Shown here in pieces: positions 8,298-16,269 of a stretch of DNA of 43,134 nt. Source of the DNA: Helicobacter sp. 10-6591 (lineage in GTDB: Bacteria; Campylobacterota; Campylobacteria; Campylobacterales; Helicobacteraceae); NCBI RefSeq assembly GCF_003288805.1, contig NZ_NHYK01000015.1:1-43134 (forward strand). Reading direction: 5' to 3'. Made by a program: the position numbers and the translations under genes. A model generated the notes under the pieces. That model worked only from the letters and a program-made list of their open reading frames with translations. It had not been told where the DNA came from and did not search any database. How positions within the stretch are numbered: the first letter of the stretch is position 1; each line of letters begins with the position of its first letter.

Positions 8298-8379
8298 TCC
8301 AAGCACTCCTACACTTTGAATGTAATCTATAAACAAAAATTCTATCTTTTTTGCACTTAAATTCTTTGGTGTGGGGATT

Positions 8380-9318
8380 CTATCGTCTGATTTTAAGAAA
8401 TCTCATGCCTCCTGTCTCCACCCATGCTAGATTCCCAGATTCTATAAGTTCATCTACAAAACACTTGCTCTGCTTGGAATATAGCAAGTCAATATCATGC
8501 TTACTGAGCGGGCGATGAGCTATTTGAGAGAGGATTTCATCTTTTTGCAAGGTTCGCAGGTTTGGAGTTTGTGCTTGTGCTGTATGTGGTAGATATACGC
8601 ATATTCCTTCAAAAACATCAGCAAAACGTTCAATTTCTTGCGTACTTAATGGTGTAGTCTTGTGGGCGCTTGGACGGTGGATTGTGCCTATATCAAGCCT
8701 ATCTAATCTTATAGCTTTTAAAAATTCATACAATTCTCTTGCTCTGTGTAGGTCATCATTTACTCCACTTACGAGCAAAATCTCTCCTATAAGCTTGCCT
8801 TGGAAGACTTTAGCAAAAGACACAATTCCTGCCTTTATCTTGGCAATCTTGATATCTTTGTGTGGTCTATCCACCCGTTTGAAGCTACGTTCATCAATAG
8901 AATCTAATGAAAACTTGACGATATCAAACTCGAGCAAAGCTTCTTGAACTTTTTCTTGCCAAAATAGCGATCCATTGCTGAGAATGAGCGTTTTGATACC
9001 CTTTGGCAGAAACTTTTTGGATTCTCTTATGACTTGTGTTAAATGTGGATAGAGAGTGGGTTCGCCATTGGCGGTGAAGGGGAGGACATCAAGGCTAATA
9101 CCTTCTTGATTGAGGTTCTCTAGTGCAGCTGCAATCGCTTCTATTATAAGCTCTGGAGTGATTACATCTCTCATAAAATCTTGGGCTTTTGCAGGTTGAA
9201 GCTCGCAATACAAGCAGTCAAAATTACACTGTTTGGAGGTTGGCGAGAGATCGACACCTAGAGAATGTCCAAAACGGCGAGAGATAATGGGTCCAAAAGT
9301 GATTTTATGCGTATCCAT
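8380..9318 (-). CDS. Radical SAM protein (COG0731-like)
   Basis: The 312-residue product carries the radical SAM cluster motif CNFDCLYC (Cys31, Cys35, Cys38), preceded by the family-typical segment ISRRFGHSLGVDLSPTSKQ. An FTANGEPTLYP motif (the GGEP-like SAM site) and FSLDSIDERSFKRVDRPH follow, as in COG0731 proteins often annotated as wyosine-type or Fe-S oxidoreductases. The C-terminal part resembles a winged-helix region (LSKHDIDLLYSK). Substrate and reaction are not known for bacterial members. The gene is downstream of the Lpp20-like gene on the same strand, with a 32-base gap. Confidence 0.85.
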   Translation of the reverse strand: MDTHKITFGPIISRRFGHSLGVDLSPTSKQCNFDCLYCELQPAKAQDFMRDVITPELIIEAIAAALENLNQEGISLDVLPFTANGEPTLYPHLTQVIRESKKFLPKGIKTLILSNGSLFWQEKVQEALLEFDIVKFSLDSIDERSFKRVDRPHKDIKIAKIKAGIVSFAKVFQGKLIGEILLVSGVNDDLHRARELYEFLKAIRLDRLDIGTIHRPSAHKTTPLSTQEIERFADVFEGICVYLPHTAQAQTPNLRTLQKDEILSQIAHRPLSKHDIDLLYSKQSKCFVDELIESGNLAWVETGGMRFLKIRR

Positions 9319-9350
9319 CTATAAGATTATACAGACGCTCACTCACATGT

Positions 9351-9872
9351 TTATTTCTTGCCATCAATGATTTCATCCACGACTTCTGAGAGGGCTTTTG
9401 CAGCTTCTTGATTGACCTTGCTTAAATTGGCCAGATTGCTTTGAAGTACTGTTTTATCGATGGTTTTTAGTTCGACTTTTACCCACAACATCCCATCTTT
9501 GCTGATCCAAGTATCGCTTCTTTGTGCTCCTGAGAGAGTTTGCTCCACACTTACACGAATAGCTGATACCATCTCGCTTCCTTCAGCAGATTCAAGAATC
9601 TTGATTTTTTCTTCTATTTTGGATTCTAGTATTGAGGCTAAATCAGCTCGAGCTTTGATTGTCGCTTCTTTCATGGCCCAATCTGAACGATTATTAGTAA
9701 TTTGTGCGTTTCCTACTCCATAAACTTTCTCTTTTGCTGTTGCGCCACTCACCCAAGCTGGCGCACCATCTAAACCAAATTTTTTTCCATTCCCTAAAGT
9801 ATTTTTCTTAAAACAACCCACAAAGCCTAATGCCAAAATTCCAACCATCACAAAGAAAAGTAGCTTTCTCAT
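9351..9872 (-). CDS. LPP20 family lipoprotein
   Basis: The 173-residue product has a lipoprotein signal (KLLFFVMVGILALGFVGC, lipidated Cys20). It then shows the LPP20 domain pattern GAPAWVSGATAKEKVYGVGN...ITNNRSDW...ATIKARADLA, found in H. pylori Lpp20 (HP1456), a surface or outer-membrane lipoprotein antigen. The region after residue 70 is predicted helical and includes LESKIEEKIKILESAEGSE. It could be an Lpp20 orthologue or a paralogue of the same family, so no symbol is given. It has its own -10 element at 9907-9912 and an AAAGGA ribosome binding site. Confidence 0.85.
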   Translation of the reverse strand: MRKLLFFVMVGILALGFVGCFKKNTLGNGKKFGLDGAPAWVSGATAKEKVYGVGNAQITNNRSDWAMKEATIKARADLASILESKIEEKIKILESAEGSEMVSAIRVSVEQTLSGAQRSDTWISKDGMLWVKVELKTIDKTVLQSNLANLSKVNQEAAKALSEVVDEIIDGKK

Positions 9873-9906
9873 TTTTTAAATCCTTTTATTAATTGAATGA
9901 GGGGTG

Positions 9907-9912
9907 ATTATA
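9907..9912 (-). promoter_or_regulatory. -10 element (TATAAT) of the Lpp20-like gene
   Basis: A perfect TATAAT on the minus strand, in the context GGATTATAATCACC, lies 35 bases upstream of the ATG at 9872. No clear -35 is seen, as is usual for Helicobacter sigma80 promoters. Confidence 0.65.
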
Positions 9913-9953
9913 ATCCAAAAACCCTTAAGCGTTTCTGCTAGAGTATAGATGTA

Positions 9954-10670
9954 TCAGAAAAGCTGCTGGCTTAATACCCTGAGACCTAAAGAGACAAAGC
10001 TATTGCTCGCATTAAAAGGTGTGAGAAAATCATTGCCATAAGTGCAGTCAATTTGTAGCATATCACGAGCAAGCCAGATTCTGATGCCAAGTTGGTAGGC
10101 AGGAGTAGGCAATGAAGATTCATAAAATGTCTCTGCCATAAGCCAAATATACTCGTTGACATCATATTCTATGCCTAGGCCTAGATTATAAATTTTACTA
10201 CGAGTTGCGGCACGTTGTGTGGGTAGCACTTGGGCGCGCACTCCTAGATTACTATGCAAAAACAGCCTATTCTCCCTATAGGCTTTACTAAAAAGCAAAT
10301 AGCCATACACAGAATCATTGTCTTTGAGATTTTTTTGCACGTTTCCTAAGGCAAAGCCATAGCTAAAACCGTCGTTTTCTAGATCAAAAAAGATTTTTTT
10401 GAGTGCAAGGACCATATAGGCTTTTGTGTCCATTTGGGATTCTCTAGTGATATTCCCACCAAGAGTGATTTCAGAATCCAGCAAGAAATTACACGCAGGC
10501 ATAGCCCAGAATTCAGAATCTTGGCCATGCTTTATCCAACTCTCAAGTTGGCAAGAGTTTGTATCTACTATCCTTCCATCATCTGTATTCATAGGGCGCG
10601 CGGCATACAAAACCCCAACACCCACTAAAAACAAAAAGCTACTCTTTATAAAACGTCTTATTACTGTCAT
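9954..10670 (-). CDS. Putative outer-membrane beta-barrel protein
   Basis: The 238-residue product has a signal peptide (FIKSSFLFLVGVGVLYA, cleavage at about residue 23). The mature N terminus, ARPMNTDDGRIVDTNSCQLE, resembles the RPxxTDD...E start of a family of putative outer-membrane transporter-like barrels. Alternating hydrophobic strands follow, and the protein ends in Leu-Phe, the terminal aromatic that BamA recognises. Two Cys residues in the first 40 mature residues could form a disulfide. No function can be assigned. The TATAAT at 10680-10685 is so close to the ATG that the transcript would have almost no leader. Confidence 0.7.
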   Translation of the reverse strand: MTVIRRFIKSSFLFLVGVGVLYAARPMNTDDGRIVDTNSCQLESWIKHGQDSEFWAMPACNFLLDSEITLGGNITRESQMDTKAYMVLALKKIFFDLENDGFSYGFALGNVQKNLKDNDSVYGYLLFSKAYRENRLFLHSNLGVRAQVLPTQRAATRSKIYNLGLGIEYDVNEYIWLMAETFYESSLPTPAYQLGIRIWLARDMLQIDCTYGNDFLTPFNASNSFVSLGLRVLSQQLF

Positions 10671-10679
10671 GATTTGGGC

Positions 10680-10685
10680 ATTATA
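10680..10685 (-). promoter_or_regulatory. -10 element of the outer-membrane protein gene
   Basis: TATAAT on the minus strand, in AAGCTATAATGCCC, ends about 9 bases before the ATG at 10670. A start site 6-7 bases downstream would leave a leader of only a few bases, and no Shine-Dalgarno sequence is visible. Confidence 0.5.
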
Positions 10686-10742
10686 GCTTATTGAGAGGAG
10701 CTAGAACCCTCTGACTTTCTGATTTTCTCGATAATTTTTGCG

Positions 10743-10748
10743 TATAAT
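10743..10748 (+). promoter_or_regulatory. -10 element of the yggS-nth unit
   Basis: TATAAT in the context TTTTTGCGTATAATTTTTGCG lies 46 bases before the yggS ATG, and a GAGGAAG ribosome binding site follows. The element sits in a short direct repeat, ATAATTTTTGCG, present twice in tandem. Confidence 0.65.
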
Positions 10749-10793
10749 TTTTGCGAATTTACAACCCTTAGTCATTTTTGAGGAAGATACAAT

Positions 10794-11471
10794 ATGCAGG
10801 CAAATTATTTGAGGAATCTTGATCTTGTCATTCGTAAAATCGAGCGTGCAAGGCTTTCTTACAGCCCACATCATATAGTTTCACTGATTGCAGTAAGCAA
10901 ATATGTAAGTATCCAAGAAATCACAGCTCTTTATGAATGCGGTCAGCGCGCATTTGGTGAGAACAAAATACAAGACTTCAAATCCAAAGCCCAGGCATTA
11001 GAATCCCTCCCATTACAATGGCATATGATAGGTAGCCTACAGGAAAATAAAATCAACGCTCTCATTGACTTAAATCCCGTGCTTTTGCATTCATTGGATT
11101 CTCTAAAGCTTGCCCTTGCGTTACAAAAGCGTCTTGAGACTAAAAACACCAAAATGCACGCGCTCTTGCAGCTTAATACTTCCTTTGAATCTAGCAAAAG
11201 TGGCGTTTTCCCACAAGATGCGCATGTCTTATATCAAGAGATACAAGCCCAGTGTCCAAATATCATCATGGAAGGCATTATGACTATCGGAGCACATAGC
11301 AATGATTACAAAAAGATTGAGCAAAGTTTTGTGCTAGCAAAAGATGTCTTTGATTCTCTTTCTGGTGTTGGGGCAAGAACATTGTCGATGGGAATGAGTG
11401 ATGACTTTGAGATTGCTATTGCATGCGGGGCAAATATGGTGCGAATCGGATCAAGGCTATTCCAAATATGA
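10794..11471 (+). CDS. yggS: YggS/PLPBP family pyridoxal-phosphate-binding protein
   Basis: The 225-residue product is the single-domain PLP-barrel protein that maintains vitamin B6 and amino-acid homeostasis and has no known catalytic activity. The PLP-binding lysine is in LIAVSKYVS (Lys36). Other family motifs are FGENKIQDF, WHMIGSLQENK, ALLQLNTSFESSKSG and, near the end, TLSMGMSDDFEIAIACGANM followed by VRIGSRLF, the phosphate-binding region. The stop overlaps the nth start (ATGA). Confidence 0.95.
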   Translation: MQANYLRNLDLVIRKIERARLSYSPHHIVSLIAVSKYVSIQEITALYECGQRAFGENKIQDFKSKAQALESLPLQWHMIGSLQENKINALIDLNPVLLHSLDSLKLALALQKRLETKNTKMHALLQLNTSFESSKSGVFPQDAHVLYQEIQAQCPNIIMEGIMTIGAHSNDYKKIEQSFVLAKDVFDSLSGVGARTLSMGMSDDFEIAIACGANMVRIGSRLFQI

Positions 11472-12112
11472 AAAAGGCGACCAAAGCAGAAATTGCGCTT
11501 ATAAAATCCCGTTTTCTTGTCCATTATGCAAACGCTAAGACAGAATTGGTCTATAAGAATCTCTATGAATTACTTGTGTGTGTAATGCTCTCGGCACAAT
11601 GCACTGATAAACGTGTCAATATCGTAACTCCATCGCTTTTTGCGAGATTCCCAAATATTGAGAGTCTAGCGCTTGCTACAGTAGATGAGATAAGAGAGCT
11701 TATCAAGTCAATTTCCTTCTTTAATGCAAAGGCTAAGAATCTACATAAAATGGCAAACCAAGTCATGCAGGATTTTAATGGTGAGATTCCAACGACACAG
11801 ATTGCACTAAAAAGTCTTGCTGGAGTAGGGCAAAAGACTGCAAATGTGGTGCTTATAGAGTTTTTTGAAGCAAATTATATGGCAGTGGATACTCATGTAT
11901 TTCGCACTTCCCATAGATTAGGCTTAAGCTATGCTAAAAGCGCCCAAGAAACAGAACTTGAATTGAGCAAAATCTTTAAAGACAATCTTTCTACTTTGCA
12001 TCAGGCTTTTGTGCTTTTTGGTCGTTATACATGCAAGGCAGTCAAGCCAAATTGCAGTGATTGTTTTGTATTTGACCTATGTAAGAACAAGCAGAATTTT
12101 AAGCCAAGATAA
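11468..12112 (+). CDS. nth: Endonuclease III
   Basis: The 214-residue product is a DNA glycosylase/AP lyase of base-excision repair that removes oxidised pyrimidines. The helix-hairpin-helix SLAGVGQKTANVVL contains the catalytic Lys123. The second catalytic residue is Asp141 in MAVDTHVFR. The C-terminal [4Fe-4S] cysteines are Cys189, Cys196, Cys199 and Cys205 (C-x6-C-x2-C-x5-C). The ATG at 11468 is chosen because it forms an ATGA overlap with yggS and gives the usual protein length. The frame is open further upstream to 11423. Confidence 0.96.
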   Translation: MKKATKAEIALIKSRFLVHYANAKTELVYKNLYELLVCVMLSAQCTDKRVNIVTPSLFARFPNIESLALATVDEIRELIKSISFFNAKAKNLHKMANQVMQDFNGEIPTTQIALKSLAGVGQKTANVVLIEFFEANYMAVDTHVFRTSHRLGLSYAKSAQETELELSKIFKDNLSTLHQAFVLFGRYTCKAVKPNCSDCFVFDLCKNKQNFKPR

Positions 12113-12124
12113 ACAAAAAATATT

Positions 12125-12130
12125 TATAAT
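12125..12130 (+). promoter_or_regulatory. -10 element before the CheX-like/fliN/fliO genes
   Basis: TATAAT in AATATTTATAATCAAAAC lies 13 bases after nth and 49 bases before the ATG at 12179. An AAAGGAAA ribosome binding site follows. Confidence 0.6.
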
Positions 12131-12178
12131 CAAAACTCCCTAATAGCATAAGCAACTCATTCCTAAAGGAAATATCGC

Positions 12179-12598
12179 ATGGATATTATTCGCAAGAGTT
12201 TTATAGAGGTGGTCCAAGGCAGTATTTCCCAAACGCCTAAGGATTCTATCCTGCCACTAAAAAAAGGCTATCTTACAAAAATCAGCTTACTTGAAAAGCA
12301 AGGGATAGCAAGAGAGGTGTTTTTGTTGTTTGACAAGGCATTTTTGAGAATCTTTTGTATTCAGCTTTTGGACGATAGCAATCCCAATACAGAGACATTA
12401 GAAGACATAGCAAAAGAAATTGCAAATCTCGTAGTAGGACATGCAAAAGTCATTGGCGCAAATGAAAATAGACAGAGATTTGATATTTCTGTGCCAACCT
12501 ATGTTGGCTATAAGCTATTAAAAGACTATGATAGTGGCTTACACTTCAAGCTAAAAAATGGACATTGCGGAATCTATATGAAGAGTGTAAAACAATGA
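12179..12598 (+). CDS. CheX/CheC-like chemotaxis protein
   Basis: The 139-residue product has the size and alternating alpha/beta pattern of CheX, a CheY-P phosphatase or CheC-family fold. A hydrophobic strand pair (VFLLFDKAFLRIFCIQLL) is followed by a helix with EDIAKEIANLVVGHAKVI, which resembles the E-x2-N phosphatase helix of CheX/CheC/FliY (Glu before, Asn in, the IANLVVG segment), then RFDISVPTYVG. Its place directly before fliN, with an ATGA overlap, supports a role at the flagellar switch or in chemotaxis. The exact class is inferred and activity is unproven. Confidence 0.7.
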   Translation: MDIIRKSFIEVVQGSISQTPKDSILPLKKGYLTKISLLEKQGIAREVFLLFDKAFLRIFCIQLLDDSNPNTETLEDIAKEIANLVVGHAKVIGANENRQRFDISVPTYVGYKLLKDYDSGLHFKLKNGHCGIYMKSVKQ

Positions 12599-12948
12599 AT
12601 GGCGATTCGATTCTCGATAAACAAAGAATCCATACAACTAAGGAAATAGAGCTTGCCACATATCTTGAAGATATGATGAAAAATTATAATACTTTGCTTG
12701 ATATGGAAGTGGTTTTTAATGCTGAGCTTGGAAGCACAAAGATTGAGCTAAGAGAGATTCTTAAGCTTGAAAAAGGCTCAATAATAGATTTAGGTAAGCC
12801 TGCTGGTGAAAGCATCGAGACTTTTGTCAATGGACGTGTGATAGGCAAGGGCGAGGTTATGGTATATGAGAAGAATCTTGCCATTCGTATTAATGAGATT
12901 TTGGATTCCAATGCGATTGTGTATTATCTCACAAGGGAGAAGGTCTAG
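12595..12948 (+). CDS. fliN: Flagellar motor switch protein FliN
   Basis: The 117-residue product has the C-terminal SpoA domain of FliN, part of the switch C-ring that sets the direction of rotation and assists export. Characteristic segments are LLDMEVVFNAELGSTKIELR, ILKLEKGSIIDLGKPAGE, VNGRVIGKGEVMVYEKNLAI and RINEIL. The start at 12595 overlaps the previous stop as ATGA. An in-frame ATG at 12565 would add 10 residues inside the CheX-like gene. fliO begins 5 bases after the stop. Confidence 0.96.
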   Translation: MNGDSILDKQRIHTTKEIELATYLEDMMKNYNTLLDMEVVFNAELGSTKIELREILKLEKGSIIDLGKPAGESIETFVNGRVIGKGEVMVYEKNLAIRINEILDSNAIVYYLTREKV

Positions 12949-12953
12949 ATTCT

Positions 12954-13976
12954 ATGGGGCATTGGAGTGCGTTGGCTTGTGTGCTGTGCTTTTTTGTGTC
13001 TACTGTTTTTGGAGTGCAGGCACAAAAAGTAGAGATAATAAGCCAAGCGAATGCGACTGAGGTTTTACTCTACTTTGACGCACCTTATACACTCTTGCCA
13101 CGTATAAGTACCCAGGATGAATATAAGGGTGTAATCTTTGAAAACGCAAGCGCATTACGACAAAATAAGCGCATAGATGGATCTTTTCTTAGTGAAGTGC
13201 AGGTTTTTAATATCAATAATAACCTGTATGTATTGGGCATAGGCGATGCGCAAAACATAAATGTTGAGGTTTCTAAATCCGCACAGACTTTTAAGGTGCT
13301 TTTCCAAAAAGTCACTCCTGCCCCCACGCATTTAGAAATACTCATAGACAAAACCCTCCAAAACACTCTTGATACCACACAAAGCGAGAGTATCTCTGAA
13401 AATATCCTGAACCTCCCAAAGCCAGAAAGCACAGCTTTTATATACGACAAAGAATTTGATTTGAGTGCATTAAAACAAAATAATCCCATAACACAGGATC
13501 TGACAACCACAGATTCAAGTGGTACAACCCAAGATCAGAGGAATCTTGCTGTAATTGGCAAAAATTCTTTTGAATTAGAGACTTGGCGTTATTTTGCACT
13601 TATTGGGATTATGGTTGGCTTTATCTTGCTCTTGTTGTGGGTAAAGAAATTTATTAAGCCCAAAGCACAAAACTTCGCCACTCTTATACGAGACAATGCA
13701 AGTCCTTATTTGCCTACATTACACGCCGATTTGAAGGTAACACTGCAGAAAAAAATAGATTCAAAAAATCGTATTGTTCTTGTTGAAGCCAACAACTACT
13801 ATTATCTAGTGCTTTTAGGAGAGCGGGGTAATGTTTTGCTTGATCGTTATAATCCCGCAAAAAATCAAGAGATAAACACACACAATGACTTCGTCATTGA
13901 CGATACACAATTTGCCAAGCTTTTAGAGCAAAAAGAACAACGTCTTATGCGCCTTAAAAATGCACAGACTTTCTGA
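12954..13976 (+). CDS. fliO: Flagellar biosynthetic protein FliO
   Basis: The 340-residue product is a large FliO of the kind found in Helicobacter. FliO helps assemble the FliP-FliQ-FliR export gate. It has a signal-peptide-like N terminus (about residues 1-23), a periplasmic region of about 185 residues, one membrane helix at 212-231 (YFALIGIMVGFILLLLWV) and a cytoplasmic domain with the FliO signature KNRIVLVEANNYYYLVLLG. Enteric FliO is only about 100-120 residues, so the long periplasmic domain is special to this group. The position directly after fliN matches HP0583 in H. pylori (from memory). The 3' end overlaps the next gene by 17 bases. Confidence 0.85.
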   Translation: MGHWSALACVLCFFVSTVFGVQAQKVEIISQANATEVLLYFDAPYTLLPRISTQDEYKGVIFENASALRQNKRIDGSFLSEVQVFNINNNLYVLGIGDAQNINVEVSKSAQTFKVLFQKVTPAPTHLEILIDKTLQNTLDTTQSESISENILNLPKPESTAFIYDKEFDLSALKQNNPITQDLTTTDSSGTTQDQRNLAVIGKNSFELETWRYFALIGIMVGFILLLLWVKKFIKPKAQNFATLIRDNASPYLPTLHADLKVTLQKKIDSKNRIVLVEANNYYYLVLLGERGNVLLDRYNPAKNQEINTHNDFVIDDTQFAKLLEQKEQRLMRLKNAQTF

Positions 13977-14763
13977 GATATTACAAAGTAATCGCTTAGG
14001 TTTTAGCCTATTTGCCTCTTGTGTGCTGCATGCACTCATCATAGGCTTGGTTGTATTTTTATTACTAGAAAAAGAAACAATGCGTTTCAAATCTGGCACA
14101 GGGCAATACCCTAGTAAAATAAAGATTTCTAAGTTTTTGGAGCATATCTCCCAAACAGATGCTGCGCAGACATCGCAAAATCCAGCAGCTAATACACAAG
14201 ATTCTTATCCTTTCACCCAATCTCTACAATCCCAAGAATCTCTACAGCAACAAAGTGTTCCAAGTTCTCAAGACTATGACGGTGATTTGCACAATACACA
14301 GGAAGATTCTTCTGACAAGGCAACAGACCCCAATCCGCTCCAAGAATTCAATCAAAATACACAGACCCGCACGCCACTATCACAGATATTCTCACAATAC
14401 AATCCCGATAGCATCACAAAGCGCGATATTATGGAGCTATATGGAGAAGAGTTTGGCGATTATGGATTAGTAGAACGCGAGTTTCTTATTAACAATCTAC
14501 GTGACATAGGACGCATTACTGCTCGCTATCTCAAGTATCCAAAAGATGCTATTAGGCTAGGCCAGCAGGGAGTAAATATTGTGCAGTTCTATTTGCATCC
14601 TAATGGCGATATTTCTGAACTATCTGTTATCAAACCCTCAGGCTATATTATCCTTGATAGAAATTCAGTGCGCACGATAGAGATTGCTTACAAGGACTAT
14701 CCACATCCCAAAAGCAAGGTGCTTATTAGAATCCGCGTGAGTATGGAGCTGTATTACTACTAG
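13960..14763 (+). CDS. TonB-like energy transducer family protein
   Basis: The 267-residue product has an N-terminal anchor helix (about residues 13-38, GFSLFASCVLHALIIGLVVF). A low-complexity spacer rich in Gln, Ser and Asn follows (about 65-150). The C-terminal TonB domain (about 175-267) has YLKYPKDAIRLGQQGVNIVQ and YLHPNGDISELSVIKPSG. It differs from the TonB at 5791-6444 in lacking the Lys/Pro spacer and is not beside exbBD. It corresponds in position to HP0582 (from memory) and could serve another ExbBD or TolQR-like motor. It ends one base before the convergent cysS. Confidence 0.8.
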   Translation: MHRLSEILQSNRLGFSLFASCVLHALIIGLVVFLLLEKETMRFKSGTGQYPSKIKISKFLEHISQTDAAQTSQNPAANTQDSYPFTQSLQSQESLQQQSVPSSQDYDGDLHNTQEDSSDKATDPNPLQEFNQNTQTRTPLSQIFSQYNPDSITKRDIMELYGEEFGDYGLVEREFLINNLRDIGRITARYLKYPKDAIRLGQQGVNIVQFYLHPNGDISELSVIKPSGYIILDRNSVRTIEIAYKDYPHPKSKVLIRIRVSMELYYY

Positions 14764-16239
14764 CTAAAGTGCTTCCCAAGTTGTTCCTGTGCTTAGATCC
14801 ATTATTTCTATACCCATATTTTTGAGTTCATCACGCAAAGAATCTGCGAGCTTGTAGTCTTTTTGCGCTTTTGCCTGTGTGCGTTTTGAGATAAGAGATT
14901 TTATAAGCTCTCGCTTCTGCTCATCTACTCCAAGTTGAAAATACTCTTGTGAATCTAAAGTACCAATACCAAGAAGTGCGGATATAGTATTGAGGTTGTG
15001 GGCGATTTGTTTACATAAACCTTTATCTTTTGGAGTTTTATCAAGGGCTTCGTTCGCGCGATTTATCATCTCTTCTATTACGCTGAGTGCTTTTGAGATA
15101 TTAAGATCATCACTCAGTGATTCTAAAAGAGCACAGATAAAATCATTTTGTGCCTGTTTGGAATTGTGATAGTAGAACTCTTGTAGCTGTTTGGCATCTT
15201 TTGGGTAGTTTTCATGCAGACCTATGCGTTTTTTTAAGCGATAGAATTTATCCAGTCGCTTTTTTGAGCTTAAGAGATCTTCCTCATTAAAGCCTAGTGA
15301 AAGTCTATAATGTACGCCTTGCAGATAGTTACGCAAAATCTCGCCATGATAGCTCTTTAAAGCGTCTTTGAGAAAAAAGCTATTCCCCAAACTCTTGCTC
15401 ATTTTTTCGCCATTGATGGTTACAAACCCATTATGCAGCCAATATTTTGCAAGCTCTTTTTTTTTGGCACATCGGGTTTGGCTCGCTTCATTTTCATGGT
15501 GAGGGAAAAACAAGTCCGATCCCCCAGCATGTATATCAATACAGATATTTTCGTCTTTGTAAGCGAGGTGTTCCTCTATCATCGCTGAGCATTCTATGTG
15601 CCAGCCAGGTCTCCCTTTACCAAACTCACTTTCATAGCCAAAATCCTCTTTGCCCTTGTAGCCCTTCCATAGTGCGAAGTCTCTTGATTCCATCTTGTCA
15701 TCCATATTTTCTATGCGTGCAAGCAAATTTTCGTTGTTTTCTTTGCCTTTCTGTGTGAGTGAGCCATATGCACTATCACTTTTGATTCTTAAATACACAT
15801 CGCCATTTTCTCCATTATAAGCATATCCCTGCTTTAATAAGTCGCCTATCATTTGTGTGATTGGTGTGAGGTTTTCTGTGGCACGTGGTTCAATATCTGC
15901 TCTTAGGACATTAAGACAGTCCATATCATCTAAGTATGATTTAATATAGTGTTGGCTTAAGGATTCTATGGAAGCGAAAGGAGTTTGGCTATTTTGAGAA
16001 TCTAAAAATTTTTTGATGATCTTGTCATCAATATCAGTGAAATTTTTTGCGAAGATGACTTTGTAATCATGAGCTAAGAAAACCCTGCGCCATAAGTCAA
16101 AGGTGATCGCGCTTCTGGCATGCCCTAAATGTGAATGGTCATAGGTCGTAGGACCACATACATACATACGTATTTCGTTTTTCTTGATACTTACAAACTC
16201 GCATTTTCCTCTCTTAACACTATCATAAAGTGTAATCAT
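14764..16239 (-). CDS. cysS: Cysteinyl-tRNA synthetase
   Basis: The 491-residue product is a class I aminoacyl-tRNA synthetase that charges tRNA-Cys. The Rossmann fold shows MYVCGPTTYDHSHLGHAR, with zinc ligand Cys28 and the HIGH-type motif HLGH at 37-40. Next come GWHIECSAM and GGSDLFFPHHENEASQT (further zinc ligands), the EKMSKSLGNS motif that binds ATP, and an anticodon-binding helical C-terminal region. The length is close to the family norm. An AAGGAGGAAGG ribosome binding site precedes the ATG. murJ is 30 bases upstream on the same strand, as in H. pylori. Confidence 0.97.
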   Translation of the reverse strand: MITLYDSVKRGKCEFVSIKKNEIRMYVCGPTTYDHSHLGHARSAITFDLWRRVFLAHDYKVIFAKNFTDIDDKIIKKFLDSQNSQTPFASIESLSQHYIKSYLDDMDCLNVLRADIEPRATENLTPITQMIGDLLKQGYAYNGENGDVYLRIKSDSAYGSLTQKGKENNENLLARIENMDDKMESRDFALWKGYKGKEDFGYESEFGKGRPGWHIECSAMIEEHLAYKDENICIDIHAGGSDLFFPHHENEASQTRCAKKKELAKYWLHNGFVTINGEKMSKSLGNSFFLKDALKSYHGEILRNYLQGVHYRLSLGFNEEDLLSSKKRLDKFYRLKKRIGLHENYPKDAKQLQEFYYHNSKQAQNDFICALLESLSDDLNISKALSVIEEMINRANEALDKTPKDKGLCKQIAHNLNTISALLGIGTLDSQEYFQLGVDEQKRELIKSLISKRTQAKAQKDYKLADSLRDELKNMGIEIMDLSTGTTWEAL

Positions 16240-16269
16240 CCTTCCTCCTTAAATTTTTTTGCGATTACA

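Noticed and set aside
10730-10757. Tandem ATAATTTTTGCG repeat before yggS as an operator
   Set aside because: There are only two copies in AT-rich sequence, and one overlaps the -10. No regulator is suggested.
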